Assembly (NCBI GenBank): GCA_905193765.1
Contig: CAJJPZ010000136.1
Coordinates: 1-5,787 of the forward strand
Direction: 5' to 3'
DNA: 5,787 nt
Source: an uncultured Eubacterium sp.
Lineage (GTDB): Bacteria > Bacillota > Clostridia > Peptostreptococcales > Anaerovoracaceae
A program made the position numbers and the translations under genes. Below are positions 5,430-5,787 of the stretch, in pieces. How positions within the stretch are numbered: the first letter of the stretch is position 1; each line of letters begins with the position of its first letter. The notes beneath the pieces are model-generated. The model had not been told where the DNA came from. It saw only the letters and a list, made by a program, of their open reading frames with translations, and made no database searches.

Positions 5430-5787
5430 TCAGCCTTTGACAACCAGGTTGATCAGCTTGCCGGGTACTGCTATCACTTTCACAACATTTTTTCCTTCTG
5501 TCAATGCTTTGATCTTGTCGTTCTCATCGGCAAGTTTCATCATATCATCTCTTGACATATCTCCCGGAATATTTATCTTGTCTTTTATTTTACCGTTGAT
5601 CTGCACTACGATCTCGATGCTGTCCTTAACAAGGGCTTTCTCATCGTATTCAGGCCATGGCTGTTCATGCAGCGCACCTTCGTATCCCAGATGCTCCCAC
5701 ATTTCTGCAGCCACATGAGGGATGAACGGCGACAGAAGCAGGATCAGTGTCTTTACAGAAGCACCGAAGAGTCCCGGATTCACTTCG
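5430..5787 (-). CDS. leuS: Leucine--tRNA ligase, C-terminal fragment (5' part outside window)
   Basis: Only the last 118 codons and the TGA stop are inside the window. The reading frame is open through the window edge, and the GTG at 5783 is an internal valine codon, not a start. The visible part starts in the helical anticodon-binding domain (SPFIPHVAAEMWEHLGY, with the PW of HEQPWPEYDE). It continues into the small C-terminal domain typical of bacterial LeuRS, with the motif VQINGKIKDKI and the ending VIAVPGKLINLVVKG. LeuRS attaches leucine to tRNA-Leu in the cytoplasm, and the C-terminal domain contacts the tRNA elbow. The catalytic HIGH and KMSKS motifs and the editing domain lie outside the window, so activity cannot be judged here. 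RNase J begins 37 bases downstream with no terminator between, which suggests co-transcription. Identity is secure from the C-terminal signature. Confidence 0.93.
   Translation of the reverse strand, partial: EVNPGLFGASVKTLILLLSPFIPHVAAEMWEHLGYEGALHEQPWPEYDEKALVKDSIEIVVQINGKIKDKINIPGDMSRDDMMKLADENDKIKALTEGKNVVKVIAVPGKLINLVVKG

Noticed and set aside
5430..5783. A free-standing 117-residue protein starting at GTG 5783
   Set aside because: The frame continues to the window edge and matches the leucyl-tRNA synthetase C-terminus, so the GTG is an internal valine codon.
1..5787. Mobile element, CRISPR array, tRNA or novel multi-gene system
   Set aside because: I found no direct repeats with spacers, no transposase or integrase motifs, no cloverleaf-like sequence in the intergenic gaps and no unknown gene cluster; every gene falls in a recognised housekeeping family.

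Overview
The window is a compact chromosomal housekeeping segment from a low-to-mid-GC Gram-positive bacterium. It most resembles Clostridia (Bacillota). This rests on the gene set (RNase J, a YlbF-family protein, an elongation factor P whose modified lysine sits in a PGKG loop at position 32, and an mltG / O-methyltransferase / U32 peptidase string) and on strong AGGAGG-type ribosome binding sites. The genus cannot be fixed from the sequence. All seven genes lie on the minus strand, so transcription runs from the high to the low coordinates. Coding density is high and no gene-free stretch exceeds about 100 bases.

Region by region, in transcription order: (1) 5787-5430, the C-terminal end of leucyl-tRNA synthetase (leuS), cut by the window edge. 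(2) 5392-3533, ribonuclease J with an unusual, highly basic N-terminal extension of about 63 residues. (3) 3517-3161, a YlbF/YmcA-family protein, 15 bases after rnj and preceded by a very strong ribosome binding site. (4) A near-consensus extended -10 promoter at 3153-3125, then efp (3059-2499), closed by a clear intrinsic terminator at 2470-2445. (5) 2428-1367, the membrane-anchored endolytic murein transglycosylase MltG. (6) 1359-676, a SAM-dependent O-methyltransferase of the TrmR/YrrM type. (7) 669-1, the N-terminal 223 residues of a U32-family protein of the TrhP/YrrO type, cut by the window edge.

The theme is translation and RNA metabolism. It comprises leucine charging, mRNA decay and maturation (RNase J plus a possible cofactor), relief of ribosome stalling (EF-P), and wobble uridine 5-oxy modification of tRNA (TrhP hydroxylation followed by TrmR methylation). 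MltG, which trims nascent peptidoglycan, is the exception, but its placement just before the tRNA-modification pair matches the yrrL-yrrM-yrrN-yrrO order of Bacillus subtilis.

I see no mobile element, CRISPR array, phage gene, tRNA, rRNA or obviously novel defence-like system. The points most worth a second look are the rnj-ylbF pairing, the basic RNase J tail, a serine at a position where U32 proteins normally carry a cluster-binding cysteine, and the crowded terminator / ribosome-binding-site region between efp and mltG.
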